In this document: in pieces, positions 48,152 through 58,462 of the stretch
How positions within the stretch are numbered: position 1 is the stretch's first letter
Layout: the number at the start of each line of letters is the position of its first letter
Made by a program: the position numbers and the translations under genes
Source of the DNA: Microvelia longipes
Taxonomy: Eukaryota; Arthropoda; Insecta; Hemiptera; Veliidae
DNA length: 64,000 nt
NCBI GenBank assembly: GCA_018340805.1
Contig: JACMZG010001863.1
Span: 29,768,885 to 29,832,884, forward strand
Reading direction: 5' to 3'
Notes under the pieces: model-generated
Databases searched by the model: none
Seen by the model: only the letters and a program-made list of their open reading frames with translations
Told to the model about the DNA's origin: nothing

Positions 48152-48981
48152 ATTGTTGTTCTCGGAATATAATATCTCATACGATGGAAGCTGACTCAAA
48201 CAATTTTGTGAGTTACAATGAAATATCTCCTAGATTAAAATCAGGCCCTCAAAACAGTACATTGAGCGCTTTGATCGAAGATATTCTTAGATCAGAAGAT
48301 TCTAAAAAAACTAATAATATTTACGCCAAGACAAGACCTGATTATTTGAAACGCAGTGCTAGCATAGCTGTTATGAATATGCCAGATGACGGATTAGTGT
48401 CGAAACTCAGAGAGGACAAATTTTTTGCTAAGTTGAAATCCAGCTCAATAGAGTTACGGAATGCTATGTGGTTGATGCGAGAAAGGCGACAGAGAAAAGA
48501 AATGGAAGAAGAACTCATGACTTACAAAAAGACCAGGAAAGCAGCTGTTAATTCGGCTATTAATGCGATTATAAATGTTGAAAACGAACTTGTCAAATCG
48601 ACCAGTCTAACTGTACTTAAAAACAGAATACAAGAAGCCGAAACTAACAATAAAGAACTCAAACAATCAATTTTTTATAAAATGTCTGATAGATCTTTAG
48701 TGCGACTATCAGCCCAACCAGACCTACCTAGACTCATATGGCAGATTATGTCTTTGAAATCACAAGTAACAGTTCTCCAAGAACGTCTTAATCATATTTC
48801 ATCAAAAATGCAAAATTTACCTCCCACTGTAGCTGAAAACGAGACAGATATTTCTGCTACTTCTAGGGACAATAGTTTGAATTTGTCAGTTTGCGTATCA
48901 GAAAACTCAAAGCATACAAGAACTAGAAAACCTGGTTGGAAACATTTTATGGTAAGGATGTTTGGTTCAAAGAGAAAATAA
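48152..48981 (+). CDS. Unrecognised 265-residue coiled-coil protein, intact (CDS 48184-48981)
   Basis: This is the longest open frame in the window and one of very few with protein-like composition. An open frame exists from 48124, but TTTATTTTAG at 48142-48151 looks like a splice acceptor, so I place the exon start at 48152 and the start codon at 48184 (MEADSNNFVSYNE). The stop is at 48979. Visible features: a polar N-terminus; LKRSAS near residue 56, a possible basophilic kinase site; and a long Glu/Lys/Arg-rich helical stretch from about residue 75 to 165 (RNAMWLMRERRQRKEMEEEL, then ENELVKSTSLTVLKNRIQEA) with coiled-coil character. A second helix (LIWQIMSLKSQVTVLQERL) lies near residue 205, followed by a polar Ser/Thr linker and a basic tail (RTRKPGWKHFMVRMFGSKRK). 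There is no signal peptide or membrane segment. No family is recognised, so no function is assigned. A Golgi or cytoskeletal scaffold, or a male-biased orphan, would be guesses. ATTAAA near 49033 could serve as a polyadenylation signal. It lies on the same strand as the FNDC3 exon, about 8.5 kb downstream. Confidence 0.72.
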
Positions 48982-49279
48982 ACATAATATTTCTCCTAAT
49001 TGCTGTTTAATTTGTTATAATACAATTTAATCATTAAAGTTAGTTATTACTGATAAATATTTTGTGAAAGTTGAAATTGGTTAAAATTTAATAGTTTTGT
49101 TCACAATTTGTTAGTTGAGTATTTTCTAATATAATGAGTTGTCAGATAATATACTCTACATGCAGAATTCTAAATTCAATCCCTTAGCCAGCTAGAACTT
49201 ATAGGAGGTGAAAACCAATCCTAGAGGGGGAGGGGGCAATGTTTCACACACCTTTAAGAGACTTCCGCTGAAAACTGCT
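48982..49279 (+). other. 3' flank of the orphan gene
   Basis: It contains an ATTAAA at about 49033 as a possible polyadenylation signal. No other feature is seen before the minisatellite. Confidence 0.4.
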
Positions 49280-49815
49280 TTCTCTGTACTTTTTTCCGTG
49301 TACATTTTTCCGTGTACTTTTTCCATTTAATTCTTTTTTTGTGTACTTTTCCATTTTATTCTTTTTGTGTACTTTTTTCCATTTATTCTTTTGTGTATTT
49401 TTTCCATTTATTTTTCCCCGTGTACTTTTTTCCATTTTATTTTTTTTCCTTTATTTTTTTCCGTATACTTTTGTCATCGTATTTTTTTCCGTGTACTTTT
49501 TTCCATTTATTCTTTTTGTGTACTTTTTTCCATTTTATTCTTTTTTGTGTACTTTTTTCCATTTATTTTTTTCCCGTGTACTTTTTTCCATTTATTTTTT
49601 CCGTTATTTTCCGTGTACTTTTTTCCTGTTTTTTTTGTATTTTTCCGTGTGTTTCCGTGTATTTTTTTCATCGTATTTTTGTATTTTTTCCTGTAGTTTT
49701 TTCAGTGTACTTTTTTCCGTTGTACATTTTTTCCTGTAGTTTTTCCGTAACTTTTTTCCCGTGTACTTTTTTACTGTACTTTTCCTGATTTTTCCCTTGT
49801 ACTTTTTTTCCGGAT
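49280..49815. repeat. Pyrimidine-rich minisatellite (25-30 bp)
   Basis: Units are variants of GTGTACTTTTTTCCATTTAT and TTCCGTGTACTTTTTTCC. Long open frames in all three forward frames (109-158 codons of F/Y/C/L) arise from base composition. None is a gene. Confidence 0.95.
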
Positions 49816-49977
49816 ACCAATAGTACATTTACGTAAAAGCAAAGTTAAATTTCTATTAAACTTTAAGTAAAGACATTAGATTTACTGCATGGTATTAACA
49901 TGGGAGAGTAAAGAAGTAAATCTTATATTGTATAGGTGAAGGTTAAGTTATAATATACATATTTTTACATTTCAAAT

Positions 49978-50220
49978 TTTACTTTTCCTCATTTATACCC
50001 TAGGTATATAGTAAAAGTATTATGATTGCAAAGAAATCCAAAAACTTGGATGTGGTCAGTGCTATATGGGTGACCGCTGGGAATGAAACTGATACATTTA
50101 CTATACATGATACATTTACATGTATAAATTGTTGACGAGCAGAGCGAGTCTGGAGTAGGGAGGATGAGCATAGTGAATCCGATGTGAAGAGGAAAGTTCC
50201 GAGGTACCACCCGATTTTTT
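49978..50220 (+). repeat. 5S-like repeat family, 240-bp internal-deletion form
   Basis: The terminal hairpin, CTAGGTATATAG and AATCCAAAAAC are joined directly to the 5S-like box C (GGTCAGTGCTATATGGGTGA at about 50055), then one GAGCAGAGCGAGTC hairpin, GGATGAGCATAGTGAATCC and the oligo-T end. Confidence 0.9.
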
Positions 50221-50559
50221 TAACTTTATATAAAAATATATTTAAATAAAATTCTCAAATTATTATCCTATGATAGTCTTATAATATTCAAAGAGGTTTG
50301 AAATATTAAATACTAATATTTTGTTGCTAGAATATTCTAAACATTTTTGGATATTTGTTGATAACTAGAATAAAATTATTTTTATCTTATCAATCAATAG
50401 TATTTGGTTCAAATTGTTTTTGGATTTATCGTCTAGTGTAGTTATTTTAGTAGTTAATTGATTATACAGAGACTCTTGTGATCGTTATTTTTATCGAATT
50501 TTCATCAGTTTATGCTGCTTATAAGGTTGCTCCTAATTTGGATAATTGAAGAGGAGGAT

Positions 50560-51245
50560 CAATTTCGGTTTCAAAATAATTAAAATCGGAATTTTACCTG
50601 AATTTACCGTTTTAGGTGTTTTTAAGCTCTCTTCTTAGTAGTCTTTACTATGTTGTCTGCCTTTATGTGTCTGTTATTATCATATTTCCTAGTTTGTTTA
50701 TGCTAGGGAGTTGAATCTTGGTACAAAAATCAGTCTTTAAGGTTAGTTGTGGTATCTGGAAACTAGACAGCTCTATAAAAAGTCTCATCTCATTATGATA
50801 ATTAGTTTAAACTTTTAAACTAATTCTAATAATTCTAACAGACACACATACAGACAGACAACTTTGAGAAAACTACTCAGGAGGTCTTGAAAAGACCTTA
50901 AACGGGTAATTTCGGTGTCATCCCGGTTTCGGATTTTTTTGTTACAAACGCAATACTCCCCTACATACTTACGGTATAAATGAGGAAAATTAATAATCCA
51001 TTTGAGTTGAAATTAATACAAGTGTATCCTTTAATGTAATAAATAAGTATACCATATAGCACTTGGTATACAAGTGCAATAAGGCTCGTATATCTACGGT
51101 TTTTTGTCCTCTCTCTAATGTTAATCAGTATCGAACAAGGTGGATTGCTGGAAATAAAGCGGTTGTCTGGGGTCGAGCAAAGCAAATCCAAAGACGTACT
51201 GCAATATAAATCTTGTGTTTTCATATTGTGTGGACGAGGCTCGTT
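50560..51245 (+). repeat. Rearranged 5S-like cluster (+, -, +)
   Basis: A plus-strand 5' piece (50560-50770) meets a minus-strand 5' piece (about 50775-50990, CACATACAGACAGACAACTT) and then a plus-strand 3' piece (50995-51245) with a decayed 5S-like segment (TAATCAGTATCGAACAAGG at about 51121) and hairpin GGTCGAGCAAAGCAAATCC. Confidence 0.8.
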
Positions 51246-51531
51246 CACACAATAGTGAGAAGTTATTTTACCTATTAGTAAAAATTAAAAAAGAGTTGTC
51301 TATTTTTGTCAAAAAATGTTTTTAAAATGGTTTATAGGAACTGGTTTTTTTAGGGAACATATAACTCATAACTTGTTAATGACTTATAACACATAAATTT
51401 GTTTGATTAATTATGTCATTTATTATTATTAATATTACCTGGCAATTATGGGTCAATTTAATTTTATATTAAAAAAAGTGTGTAAGTACTTTGTATTTTG
51501 TTGAATACATTTAATTGCTTATTTCTTGCAG

Positions 51532-51653
51532 GAGTTGTAATAGGTTGTACTATTATAAAAAGTATCCCCTCCCCTGGTCAACAGGTTTACAACTGTGTGT
51601 ACCCCTCAGAATTTCGAGATCCCCCCCGGGAAGAACCTCTAAAGAAACCCTAA
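51532..51653 (+). CDS. Possible terminal exon of an unknown gene (39 codons)
   Basis: A good acceptor (TTATTTCTTGCAG, ending 51531) is followed, after two bases, by an uninterrupted 39-codon frame from 51534 to the TAA at 51651. The second half is protein-like (SPGQQVYNCVYP, then SEFRDPPREEPLKKP) and GC-rich for this window. The stop lies where a 3' fragment of the 5S-like repeat begins (51648 onward), so the repeat may have truncated a longer exon and supplied the stop. No homology is recognised. It could be the end of a gene whose other exons were not detected, or chance. Confidence 0.25.
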
Positions 51654-51745
51654 GACGAGCGAAGCGTATCCAAAGTAGTGAGGATGAGCGTATTTAATCT
51701 AATGTGAAGAGGAAAAGTTCCGAGGTACCCCGCACCCGATTTTTT
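51648..51745 (+). repeat. 5S-like repeat family, 3' end only
   Basis: It starts at the hairpin (GACGAGCGAAGCGTATCC) and runs through GGATGAGCGTATTTAATC to GGTACCCCGCACCCGATTTTT. It abuts the possible exon at 51532-51653. Confidence 0.9.
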
Positions 51746-52796
51746 AACTTTAATGAGAACAAGAACCGCCTTGCCATTCATTTTAATTTGTCTTTTCTGC
51801 AATCCAGTTTGCAGTTTAATGTTCCTAAATATTTCCTTTTTTTAAGTTGAAGATAATGAAGCTTAGATTCTATTTGGCAGCTACTTTTTTACTTTAAAAG
51901 AATTAGAAAATGAAGTTTCCAGTTATGTTGAAATGCAGGTTGGAATTTATATCGAGAAAAGAATGCATCTTTTGTCTGTAAAGGTAGGGTCTTGGAGTCA
52001 GATAAAGCATTTCATTTGAAATATTTTTACGTAAGAAATAACCCTCTCTCTGTTTGAGGTACAGTTAGTTTGAATGCAACCGACCCAACTTTCACTTGCA
52101 AGCAAAGGGAGTGGGGAAGCCATGTAATGCACTCATTGTTGACTGTATGCATTTTGATTTTACCACTTGTTTATTGGTAAATAGTAAAGCTTGACAAGGT
52201 ATGTGCACAGCTCAGTTGTAAATCTTAAACCAACTTCTTATTAAGTATATCTATCAAAGATACCTCTAACTATTGATAAACAAACAGTAGTATCTCAATA
52301 TCAAACGAAACGTTAATTTATTTCTCCTCTCCCCCTCCCCTCCTCTTTAATGTATCCTACTTCATTTCTATTTTAAAATTCAGTTTTGTTAGCCATAGGA
52401 GAGACATCTTTTGATTTTTTTTTAATAGGTGCATCGTTTATCCAACCATTTTTTCTAGGAAAGATTACTTGTTTTTTAGCCAATTCCTAAAGAGAAGATG
52501 AGCCAATGAATTGTTTTTATGATAGCGGAAAGGGGAGTGGGAAAATAAGAAGGAACCAAAAGATATAAGCCGATAGACGAGAAATTTTGAAGCGTTAAGG
52601 TTTAGCTTCTGCAGATTAACATTCCTGGGACTTTTATGTAAAAAAAGAAAAGGCAGATCAAAGTACTATTCAATATTTTAGACTGTAAGATATTATGTCA
52701 GGTTTATATCAGATATTATATCAGGTTGTATTGTCCTATCAGCTTATTTTTGGTTTAACAATAGGTGTTTTTCAAAATAAATATTAAACCCATTTT
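51746..52796. other. Non-coding stretch, nothing recognised
   Basis: A CTCCTCTCCCCCTCCCCTCC pyrimidine tract (about 52324-52346) is the only notable composition. Confidence 0.4.
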
Positions 52797-53248
52797 TATT
52801 TTTCCTCATTTATACCTATAAAAAAAAAATTGTTTTAAAAAAAAATCTGAAACCGGATGTCACCAGAATTATCCGTTTCAGGTGATTTAAGGCCTCCTGA
52901 GTGGTTTTTGCAGAGTTGTCGTTGTGTGTGTGTGTCGATTATTATCTTAGCTTTGAGTTTATTTATGCAAGAGAGTTGAAACTTTGTACCACAATTAGTC
53001 TACCGCTGTAGTTGTGCTGTTCAAAATTTTTTTATGACTTTAAATGACTCAGCGAAAATTTTAAAAAATCATAAAACGGGGAAAAACTATGCGATTCGAT
53101 TACAATGTGGCACGTATGTAGCCATGTATGAGATTTGGGTGAATTGTATATTCTGAGGACGAGTGAAGCAAGTCCGAAGTTGGATGGATGAGCGTAGCGA
53201 ATCAGATGTGATGAGGAAAATTCCGAGTTACCCTATACCCGATTTTTT
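52797..53248 (+). repeat. 5S-like repeat family, lacking the 5S segment
   Basis: The 5' two thirds are joined at about 53138 to the second and third hairpins (GGACGAGTGAAGCAAGTCC at about 53157; GGATGAGCGTAGCGAATCA at about 53184), then the oligo-T end. The 5S-like segment and first hairpin are deleted. Confidence 0.9.
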
Positions 53249-53339
53249 ATGTTGTGTCTAGTTTCCCTCTTTCTGAAATCAACACGGGAAGGTTCCTTCG
53301 TACAGAGGGTTCATTTGGAGGGTGAATTCCATGTGCCAA

Positions 53340-54300
53340 ATGTTATGGTAAATACAACTATGTACCATGTTTTTTGGTGGTAAAATCATGTACCGTTTGT
53401 TTTGGTGGCTACAATCATGCACCAAAGGTTTTATCGGATAAAAAAATGTTACAATATTGTGATAAAATGTACCAAATGATTTGGTGGATAATCTATGTAC
53501 AAAGGTTTTGGCATAAAAACCTTATACTTAATGTTTTGGTGAATACAACTATGTACCAAAGGTTTTATTGAATAAAACCCCGTAACATTTTTTTTGGTAG
53601 AGAAAACCATGTACCAAATGTTCTGGTAGATAATACTATGTAACAAATGTTTGGTAGATAAAACCATGTACCAAATGTTCTGGGTAGATAATAAATGTAA
53701 CAAAATGTTTGGTAGATAAAACCATGTACCAAAGTTCTGGTAGATAATAAAATGTAACAAATGTTTGGTAGATAAAACCATGTACCAAATGTCTGGTAGA
53801 TAATAAAATGTACCAAATGATTGGTAGATAAAACCATGTACCAAATGTTCTGGTAGATAATAATATGTAACAAATGTGGTGATAAAACATGTACCAAATG
53901 TGGTAGGTATAAAACCAGTACCAAATGTTCTGGTAGATAATATGTAACAAATTTGGTAGATAAAACCATGTACAAATGTTCTGGTAGATAATACTATGTA
54001 ACAAATGTTTGGTAGATAAAACCATGTACCAAATGTTGGTAGATAATAATATTAACAAATGTTGGTAGATAAAAACCATGTACCAAATGTTCTGATAATA
54101 ATAGTAACAAATGTTTAAAACCATGGTTCTGAGATAATAATACAAAGTTGGTAGATAAACCATGTACCAAAATGTTCTGGTAGATAATACTATGTAACAA
54201 ATGTTGGTAGATAAAACCATGTACCAAATGATTAGCAGATAATAGCGTGTACCAAATGTTTTGGTAGATAATACTATGTACTAAATGCTGAATTTTTGAC
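53340..54300. repeat. 57-bp dimeric minisatellite, about 1 kb
   Basis: Half-units of about 28 bases alternate: ATGTACCAAATGTTCTGGTA and ATGTAACAAATGTTTGGTAG. Dimers start near 53607, 53664, 53722, 53778 and 53834. Frames of 114-194 codons on the minus strand come from the 57-bp period (19 codons) and have no independent support. Confidence 0.96.
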
Positions 54301-56110
54301 TCAGACCAATAATACATATCCATAATACAATAATACATTTCCTCTCTTGGTGTGGAAATATTTGTAGATGGCTATTAGTAAATACTGTGATTTACAAGAA
54401 ATGAGGAATTAGAGTAAAATTCCGTCCATGTTTAGTTTGTTAGCCATTGAAAACGTCTTATTTTGTTAGATGATATAGATATGTGTGAAAAAATAGAATA
54501 ATAGATAGAGTGGGAGAGTTGATAACGGATGTTAGGCAATCATCGTAACAGGAAAATAATTGGAAGCGGCCACAAACAGCTCCTCTGGGTATTTCTAGAG
54601 GGTGTATATCTTAGCTAGCCTAGGTCCAGCGGGACTGCTCCTTCTTTACAGCCAGTTTTCTTCGTAATATGTATAGTATTAAACCACTGGACTCGCTCGG
54701 ATTGGTCTATTGTTTGGTCACTTGGGAGACCATTCAGCCACAAGATAAAGAAACTATGGAAAACCTACAATATAACGGAACTCGGTATTAGATTCTCTAG
54801 ATAACTGCATTTAGAGGTCGCATATTAAAACTCTATTTTACTATTAACTTGCAACTGATTTAATGTACACAAATAAAAGACGCGTTACTGTTAGAACAAT
54901 AAACCTTCTTTCACAAATGTGCTATTCTTATAATAAAAGTTAAATATATTATGATGAAAACTAAAGTCAACTTATTACTTTTTAAGGTTAAAATTATGAT
55001 TGTTAAATAATTAGTGATAATATTATATGAATAAAGATTCATATAGTAAGTACAAAGCTGGACTAAGGTATTCCCAAACTCTCGATCAAAATTTTAGGGT
55101 ATTTACCTCCTTCAGTCTCATATATAATGAACTAATCCTTAAGTCTTTAAAAAAAATGGCCCTATAACTTCTCAATACGAGGCATATTATAAACCCTTTT
55201 TGACAGTTTGAATGACAGTCAGTACCGTCATTCACTAAGCGTTTGTTCCGTCTTTTGTTCAGTTTAATGATTTAAAGAACACATGCTTGATTCAAGAGGG
55301 AGAGGGCTAGAAAAAGTGTCGTTTTTAGTGAGGAGAAAAAAATAAAAAAGGAAATGAAGGCCTTAAAAGAGCATTTTAATATTTCCTTTTTGCCCTCCGG
55401 GCCCCATATTGTATGTTTTGTCTTTCGTATTGCCTTATAACATTTCTTTCAAATATTTAGCTTCTGGCTTAGGTCTCTCCTTAACGCCACAAATCGAAAA
55501 AAAAATCTATAAAAAATAATTTTTTTTTAATAATAATTGTTTCAGATATAATATTGCTAAAATGTTTCATTTCTCTACTTGCTTACATCGTTCTAAAAAT
55601 AAATAATCATTAATCATACCTGTAGGAATTAAATTTTATTATGTTGTTCTAGCATACATTTTTTTTTTAAATGACTACTCCCGTCATTTGGCTCTAATAT
55701 CGTCACTGGCATGATTAAATAAGTTTTTAGGTATCAAATATTGGATCCTTACTATAGTAATGAGTTAATGATAATTACAAGTCGATATGCTTGGCTGATA
55801 ATGTAAGGTTCTGTCTGTTTCTTTATCTGACCTCCCAGACTAAAACGAAACAATTCAATAAAAAAATACCATATATTTTTTAGAGACTTAATTTACTTGT
55901 TATGCATAACATAGCCAATTTCACAGAGATCTGAAGAATAAAAATTACTTTAACATAGTTTCTGAAAACAACACTATAGAACTTACAGAGATTTTTTAAG
56001 TATTTTAAGCAAAAAAAGAACATAAGAATGAAATATAAATTAAGGATTGTGGTAAATTTTAAATTTTGTTTCTCATTTGTAAACAACTTTTAAAATAAAT
56101 AAACATTATA
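54301..56110. other. Non-coding stretch, nothing recognised
   Basis: A moderately GC-rich block at 54555-54740 is unassigned. No exon or repeat is recognised. Confidence 0.4.
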
Positions 56111-56634
56111 GACCAAGAGCCAGGGGTCTCAATTTTTTGTAAATACCTTCCTGAACAAGGATCTGCAATTCTGCAGACTCGTATCGGATGGGTGTCCCAG
56201 GCAGAACGCACTTTGGATCAAATTTACCACCCAAGTTAATAAAAAGTGTAATGGCTGGAAACGGGTTAATTTTTCGTAAATACCTTCCTGAACAAGGATC
56301 TGCAATTCTGCCGACTCGTATCGGATGGGCGTCCCAGCAGAACCACTTTAAGGTCCAAATTTACCACCCGAGTTAACAAACAGTGTAATGGATGGAACCG
56401 GTCTCATTTTTCGTAAATACCTTCCCCGAACAAGGATCTGCAATTCTGCCGACTCGTATCGGATGGGTGTCCCAGGCAGAACTTTTGACCCCTAAAGTGC
56501 GTTCTGCCTGGGACACCCATCCGATACGAGTCGGCAGAATTGCAGATCCTTGTTCAGGAAGGTATTTACGAAAAATTGAGACCGGTTCCGGCCATTACAC
56601 TTTTTATTAACAAAACACCCCTGTGCTCTTGGTC
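56111..56634. mobile_element. 524-bp fold-back element with internal 137-bp repeats
   Basis: The ends are GACCAAGAGCCAGGGG and, in complement, GACCAAGAGCACAGGGG. Inside, a 137-bp unit (GTAAATACCTTCCTGAACAA, GCAATTCTGCCGACTCGTAT, CGGATGGGTGTCCCAGGCAG) starts at 56139, 56276 and 56413. The third is cut off at about 56483, and one inverted unit occupies about 56493-56600. There is no transposase. Confidence 0.9.
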
Positions 56635-57078
56635 AATTGTATGAAAATAAAGTCATTACTTCCTATATTTCCAACGTCATGAAAAAACAAATAAAACTAG
56701 ACTAATTGTGGCCACATTACGCAAAAAGTAGCCTTTGGCCCGCAATGCAACCTGAGAGGGAGTACGGAAGCAAAAAAGCCAAGGCAAAGACTTGCGTTTA
56801 TTTTAAACTTTTTTAGTTTTAAGTTGTAAAAACAACCATGAGAAAGAAGATGTACTTTTTAAATATTTAGTAGCATTCACATAACAGGAAATGTTTGTAT
56901 TACAGTTAATTTTTATGAGTTTTAAGCCTCTCTTCCCTCCCCCTCATTACCGCTGCACACTCATAACCGACAAGTTTAATGAACTAGCAAAAGGTATTGA
57001 ACTAATAATTTTATTCTTAGAAAAGTTATTCCAATAAAGAACTTGTTTGAAATAAAATATATTTGAATAATACTATAT
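56635..57078. other. Non-coding stretch, nothing recognised
   Basis: No repeat or exon candidate. Confidence 0.4.
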
Positions 57079-58462
57079 ATAGAAGGAGCAATAACTGATT
57101 ACAGCAAAGTCGGTTCACTGGTGGTCTTAAGTAATGCTGCCACCGTAACAATATACTATTTTCTAATAACAAAGTTGGCAATACTTCCGGTCACTGGATA
57201 ATTATGTTCTATAATTAATTTATGCTATATTATTCATAATATACTAATATAAATATTGGTGCATTATAATTTTAGAACCATTTTAAATTGTATTTTAAAG
57301 TTTTTAATTAAAAATATGTCAAAAGTAGTTCTCGTCAACTAGATTCCTGTATTTTGCTTCCCTTTTCCTGTCTAGGACCAATTTTTATTAAATACTGAGC
57401 TGGTTTTTTATGTTATATTTTTTATGATCTTTCTTCATTAGTGAATATTTATGACGCATTAATAAAAAATCGGTACGGGGTCCCCGACGGAACTTTTCCT
57501 CATCACATCGGATTCGCTACGATCGTCCTCCCTGCTTTGGACTCGGTTCGCTCGTCCTCAGAATATACAATTACCTAAATATATACTGCATCATGTCTTC
57601 GGATCGCTTCCCTAGTCCTCAGATAGTAAATGCATCCGTTTCTCAGCGGTCATCCATACCACGCTTAATGCTACTTAACTTTATGATCCAACAAAAATTA
57701 TGGATATACTTGTCATATTGAAACAAAACTTTGTGTACTTATTTATAAGTAAAGGTATACACTTGTACTAAATTTCAAATTAATTAAATTATTTTTGATT
57801 ATTTCACAATTTTTTAAAAAACGTACACAAGTCATTCGATAAACATTGACTGATGCTAATAATAACTAACATATATTAGATGAAAATTAAAATTTTATGT
57901 TTACTATTAATTTATTCTGTAACTTATTTTTTATCTTAATTTTATAAATTTTTGTTTATTTGTATATTGGCTCACGCCCTTAATTACAAATAAATATATG
58001 TTAGTCTTATACATGGCTACATACGTTCCAAATTTCAATTGAATCGCATCATTTTTCCGCGTTTTATGATTTTTCGAAATTTTCATTGAGTCATTATTGC
58101 GGGTTAATGGCGTCATAAAAAAATATTTTCTGAATAGCAAAACTGCATTAGTAAATTGATTTTTCTACAAAGTTTCAACTTTGAGCATAAATACACAAGG
58201 AGCTACGATGATAATAGACACACACATACAGACAGGCTACTTTGAGAAAACCACTCAGGAGGCTTAAAAACGTCTGAAACGGATTAATCTGGTTTCATCC
58301 CGATTTCGGATTTTTTGCTAGCACAATACTTTTCCTATATATCTACAGTATAAATGAGGAAAAGTAAAAATAATTGTATGTTGTTATGATGGTACACCTC
58401 TACTTAAACTGACCAACAGTAAACTGGCTTTCGTGCTATCAGTGGAATTTCACTCCTCCTAT
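57079..58462. mobile_element. MITE of the 43275 family, split by a nested 5S-like repeat
   Basis: The left part 57079-57463 (ATAGAAGGAGCAATAACTGA, GGTTCACTGGTGGTCTTAAG) and the right part 58367-58462 (AGTAAACTGGCTTTCGTGCT, CACTCCTCCTAT) rejoin to match 43275-43751. Confidence 0.87.
57464..58366 (-). repeat. 5S-like repeat family, complete 903-bp copy with defined ends
   Basis: Because it interrupts a recognisable MITE, both ends can be set: minus-strand start ACTTTTCCTCATTTATACTG (58366) and end GTACCGATTTTTT (57464). In minus-strand order it holds the terminal hairpin, the CACACACATACAGACAG-complement tract, linked CRE/AP-1 words (CRE mutated to GGCGTCA), a reduced 5S-like segment (57643-57690) and hairpins at about 57598-57620, 57537-57560 and 57508-57530. 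Confidence 0.92.

Noticed and set aside
49312..49788. 158-codon plus-strand frame rich in F, Y and C, and its overlapping frames
   Set aside because: All three frames are open because the DNA is a pyrimidine-rich minisatellite. There is no codon bias or splice signal.
53449..54338. Minus-strand frames of 114-194 codons (repeat motif YMVLSTKHL)
   Set aside because: They follow from the 57-bp repeat period and recur in several overlapping frames.
56188..56610. Two plus-strand frames with GWASQ/GWVSQ repeats
   Set aside because: They arise from the 137-bp direct repeats of the fold-back element.
57464..58366. Helitron, because of terminal hairpins and lack of TIRs
   Set aside because: No CTRR terminus with a preceding hairpin, no 5' TC and no A/T insertion dinucleotide pattern. 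The end is oligo-T.
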